This document shows, in pieces, positions 62,009 to 64,000 of a stretch of 64,000 nt of DNA (position 1 is its first letter; each line of letters starts with the position of its first letter). The notes beneath the pieces were generated by a model, which searched no databases, had not been told where the DNA came from, and was given only the letters and a program-made list of their open reading frames with translations. The DNA lies in assembly GCF_003595195.1 (NCBI RefSeq), contig NZ_CP032418.1, positions 880,501-944,500 on the forward strand, given 5' to 3'. The stretch is from Paenisporosarcina cavernae (GTDB lineage: Bacteria > Bacillota > Bacilli > Bacillales_A > Planococcaceae). Both the position numbers and the translations under genes were made by a program.

Positions 62009-64000
62009 TTGTTTTTAAAACGTTTAGAAGTAATCGGTTTTAAATCCTTTGCAGATCGAATTGGTATTGATTTCGTTCCTGGAGTAACCGCGGTTGTTGG
62101 TCCGAATGGCAGTGGAAAGAGTAATGTCACGGATGCGATACGATGGGTACTTGGAGAGCAATCCGCCAAGTCTCTTCGAGGTGCCAAAATGGAAGACGTT
62201 ATTTTTGCTGGGAGTGATTCAAGAAAACCTTTGAACTTCGCAGAGGTAACCTTAGTATTAGATAATTCCGATCAACGAATTCCATTGGATTTTCATGAAA
62301 TTAGTGTAACGCGACGAGTATTTCGTTCTGGGGATAGTGAATACCAAATTAATAAACAGTCCTGCAGATTAAAAGATATTACAGACCTTTTTATGGATTC
62401 TGGCTTGGGTAAAGAAGCGTTTTCCATTATCTCACAAGGTCGCGTGGATGAAATATTAAATAGTAAAGCAGAAGATCGACGTTCTATCTTTGAGGAAGCT
62501 GCTGGCGTGCTGAAATACAAGCTTCGTAAGAAAAAAGCAGAATCAAAATTATTTGAAACGGATGATAATTTAAATCGTGTGTTGGATATCTTGCATGAGC
62601 TCGAAGGTCGAATGGAGCCATTAAGGGAGCAGGCATCAAAGGCAAAAGACTATGTGGAAATGACAACGTCGTTAAAGGATATCGAACTAAACGTTCTTGC
62701 CTATGACTGGAAAGCGATGGAAGAAAAGAGTCAAGAGCTAGCAACCACTATGTCTCAGTTGACGAAAGAAAAAGAAAATTTGCAACAATCGATTGCATCA
62801 TTAGAAGAATCATTAACGAAACAGCGTCTCGAGCTTGGTCAACAAGATACACGTCTTGACGAAGCACAAGAAGTATTAGTGGAAGCAAGTAGTGAGTTAG
62901 AGCGGTGGGAAGGACGGAAGCTTTTATTCCAAGAAAAAAATACCAACGCAGCAACTCAAATTGCCAAACTAGAAGAAGAAAAACGGGCTTTGGAAAAAGA
63001 AATGGACAGTATCCAGTCGGAAATTTCCTCACTTGGTCAACGGAAAACCGAAAAAGAAACGCAATTAAAAGAAGCGAAAATTTCATCTAAACAACTGGAA
63101 CACCAAATGGTTAAATCATCAGCAGAAATTGAAGAAGAGCTAGAAGAATGGAAATCGAAATACATTGACCGTTTAAATGAAGAAGCAACGTTGAAAAATG
63201 AAGTAAAGAACATTTTACAGTTGTTGAGTTCAGAAGAAGCGCATCAATCTAAAGTATCTGGTGAATCATCTCAAGTACAACATGATTTAAGTGAATTGCA
63301 CCAAAATCGTCAGCAAGTAGAGCGTTCACTCAAGAGCATTCGTGAGGAGTTATCCGGTAAACGTGGCGCTTACTCCAAATCTTCCACAGAGTTAGAGGAA
63401 TGGAAACAAACACTTGAAAGTAAACAATCAATTCTATATAAGGCGTATCAGCATGCGCAACAATTAAAAGCGAGAAAAGAATCATTAGAAAACCTAGAAG
63501 CGGAATTCTCTGGGTTCTTTCAAGGTGTAAAGGAAGTTTTACAAGCTCGCGAAAAAGGACAGTTAAATGGAATTATTGGTGCTGTAGCAGAATTAATATC
63601 GGTGGATGCTGCCTATTCAAAGGCGATTGAAACCTCTCTTGGCGGTGCCTTGCAACATGTCGTGACAAAAACAGATCAAGATGCGAGACAAGCAATCCAA
63701 TTGTTAAAACAAAAGCGAATGGGAAGAGCAACCTTTCTGCCACTATCCGTCATGAAAGCCCGAAAGCTTTCTGGAGATGTGATTTCCTCTATCAAAGGTC
63801 ATCCCGCTTTCGTTGATACAGCAGATCGATTAGTGGAAAGTCAAGCAGAAAATCGCGTCATTATCGAAAATCTGTTAGGGAATGTCATCGTTGCAAAAGA
63901 CTTAGAAGGTGCTTCGAAGCTAGCAAAAGTACTTCAACACCGCTATCGAATCGTTTCTTTAGACGGCGATATTGTAAATGCTGGTGGTTCCTTAACGGGT
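62009..64000 (+). CDS. smc: Chromosome condensation protein SMC, 3' end beyond the window
   Basis: Partial: the first 664 codons are present and the frame is open to the last base. The start is TTG 62009, with GGAGGG (61996-62001) 7 nt upstream; MFLKRLEVIGFKSFADRIGI is the canonical N-terminus. The ATPase head holds Walker A VVGPNGSGKSNVTDAIRW (P-loop 31-38), the Q-loop region and EEAAGVLKYK. A long coiled coil (about 170-510) follows, then the hinge domain begins near GQLNGIIGAVAELISVD (about 517) and runs off the window. SMC with ScpAB organises and segregates the chromosome. Confidence 0.97.
   Translation, partial: MFLKRLEVIGFKSFADRIGIDFVPGVTAVVGPNGSGKSNVTDAIRWVLGEQSAKSLRGAKMEDVIFAGSDSRKPLNFAEVTLVLDNSDQRIPLDFHEISVTRRVFRSGDSEYQINKQSCRLKDITDLFMDSGLGKEAFSIISQGRVDEILNSKAEDRRSIFEEAAGVLKYKLRKKKAESKLFETDDNLNRVLDILHELEGRMEPLREQASKAKDYVEMTTSLKDIELNVLAYDWKAMEEKSQELATTMSQLTKEKENLQQSIASLEESLTKQRLELGQQDTRLDEAQEVLVEASSELERWEGRKLLFQEKNTNAATQIAKLEEEKRALEKEMDSIQSEISSLGQRKTEKETQLKEAKISSKQLEHQMVKSSAEIEEELEEWKSKYIDRLNEEATLKNEVKNILQLLSSEEAHQSKVSGESSQVQHDLSELHQNRQQVERSLKSIREELSGKRGAYSKSSTELEEWKQTLESKQSILYKAYQHAQQLKARKESLENLEAEFSGFFQGVKEVLQAREKGQLNGIIGAVAELISVDAAYSKAIETSLGGALQHVVTKTDQDARQAIQLLKQKRMGRATFLPLSVMKARKLSGDVISSIKGHPAFVDTADRLVESQAENRVIIENLLGNVIVAKDLEGASKLAKVLQHRYRIVSLDGDIVNAGGSLTG

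Overview
The window is a gene-dense, AT-rich stretch of chromosome from an endospore-forming member of the Bacillales. Spore-specific genes (spoVD, a spoVE-type SEDS gene, spoIIGA, sigE, sigG, spoVM) lie within the same conserved neighbourhood as in Bacillus subtilis. murE, murG and murB are absent from the division and cell-wall cluster. That is unlike B. subtilis and makes me think of spore-forming Planococcaceae (Sporosarcina/Lysinibacillus-like), but this family assignment is an inference from memory of gene orders. I saw no mobile elements, CRISPR arrays, tRNA or rRNA genes; everything looks like vertically inherited core genome.

Layout. (1) 1-13217: dcw cluster: ftsL (5' truncated), pbpB, spoVD, mraY, murD, spoVE, divIB, two DUF881 genes, sbp, ftsA, ftsZ. 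(2) 13218-16019: sporulation sigma cassette spoIIGA-sigE-sigG, with a spoIIG-like promoter carrying an unusually long spacer. (3) 16020-19384: ylmC, ylmE, sepF, ylmG, ylmH, divIVA, which are accessory division and septum-placement genes. (4) 19391-23867: T-box-controlled ileS, then lspA and rluD. (5) 23864-35503: the complete pyrimidine operon pyrR-pyrP-pyrB-pyrC-carA-carB-pyrK-pyrD-pyrF-pyrE with two PyrR attenuators. (6) 35504-35881: a 378-bp non-coding gap with a bidirectional terminator and interleaved inverted repeats, followed by two minus-strand genes, a VOC protein and rqcH. (7) 38042-51140: gmk, rpoZ, coaBC, priA, fmt, rsmB, rlmN, prpC, prkC, rsgA, rpe, thiN and the tiny spoVM gene. 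(8) 51214-57487: rpmB (minus), yloU-type Asp23 gene, fakA, sdaAB, sdaAA, recG. (9) 57500-64000: the FapR-controlled lipid operon fapR-plsX-fabD-fabG, then acpP, rnc and the first 664 codons of smc.

The genes work as linked modules: septal peptidoglycan synthesis and the Z-ring; the switch from vegetative division to sporulation (SpoIIGA activates SigE, then SigG); UMP synthesis controlled by PyrR; translation and ribosome housekeeping; Ser/Thr kinase and phosphatase signalling with PASTA domains; and fatty-acid initiation controlled by malonyl-CoA. Translational coupling is intense, with many 1- or 4-nt stop/start overlaps, and TTG/GTG starts are frequent. The spoVE-type gene appears to need a CTG start. 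No undescribed biological system was found. The best leads are the CTG start, the interleaved repeats at 35655-35699, an orphan terminator-like hairpin upstream of the spoIIG promoter, and palindromes in the divIVA and ileS promoters.
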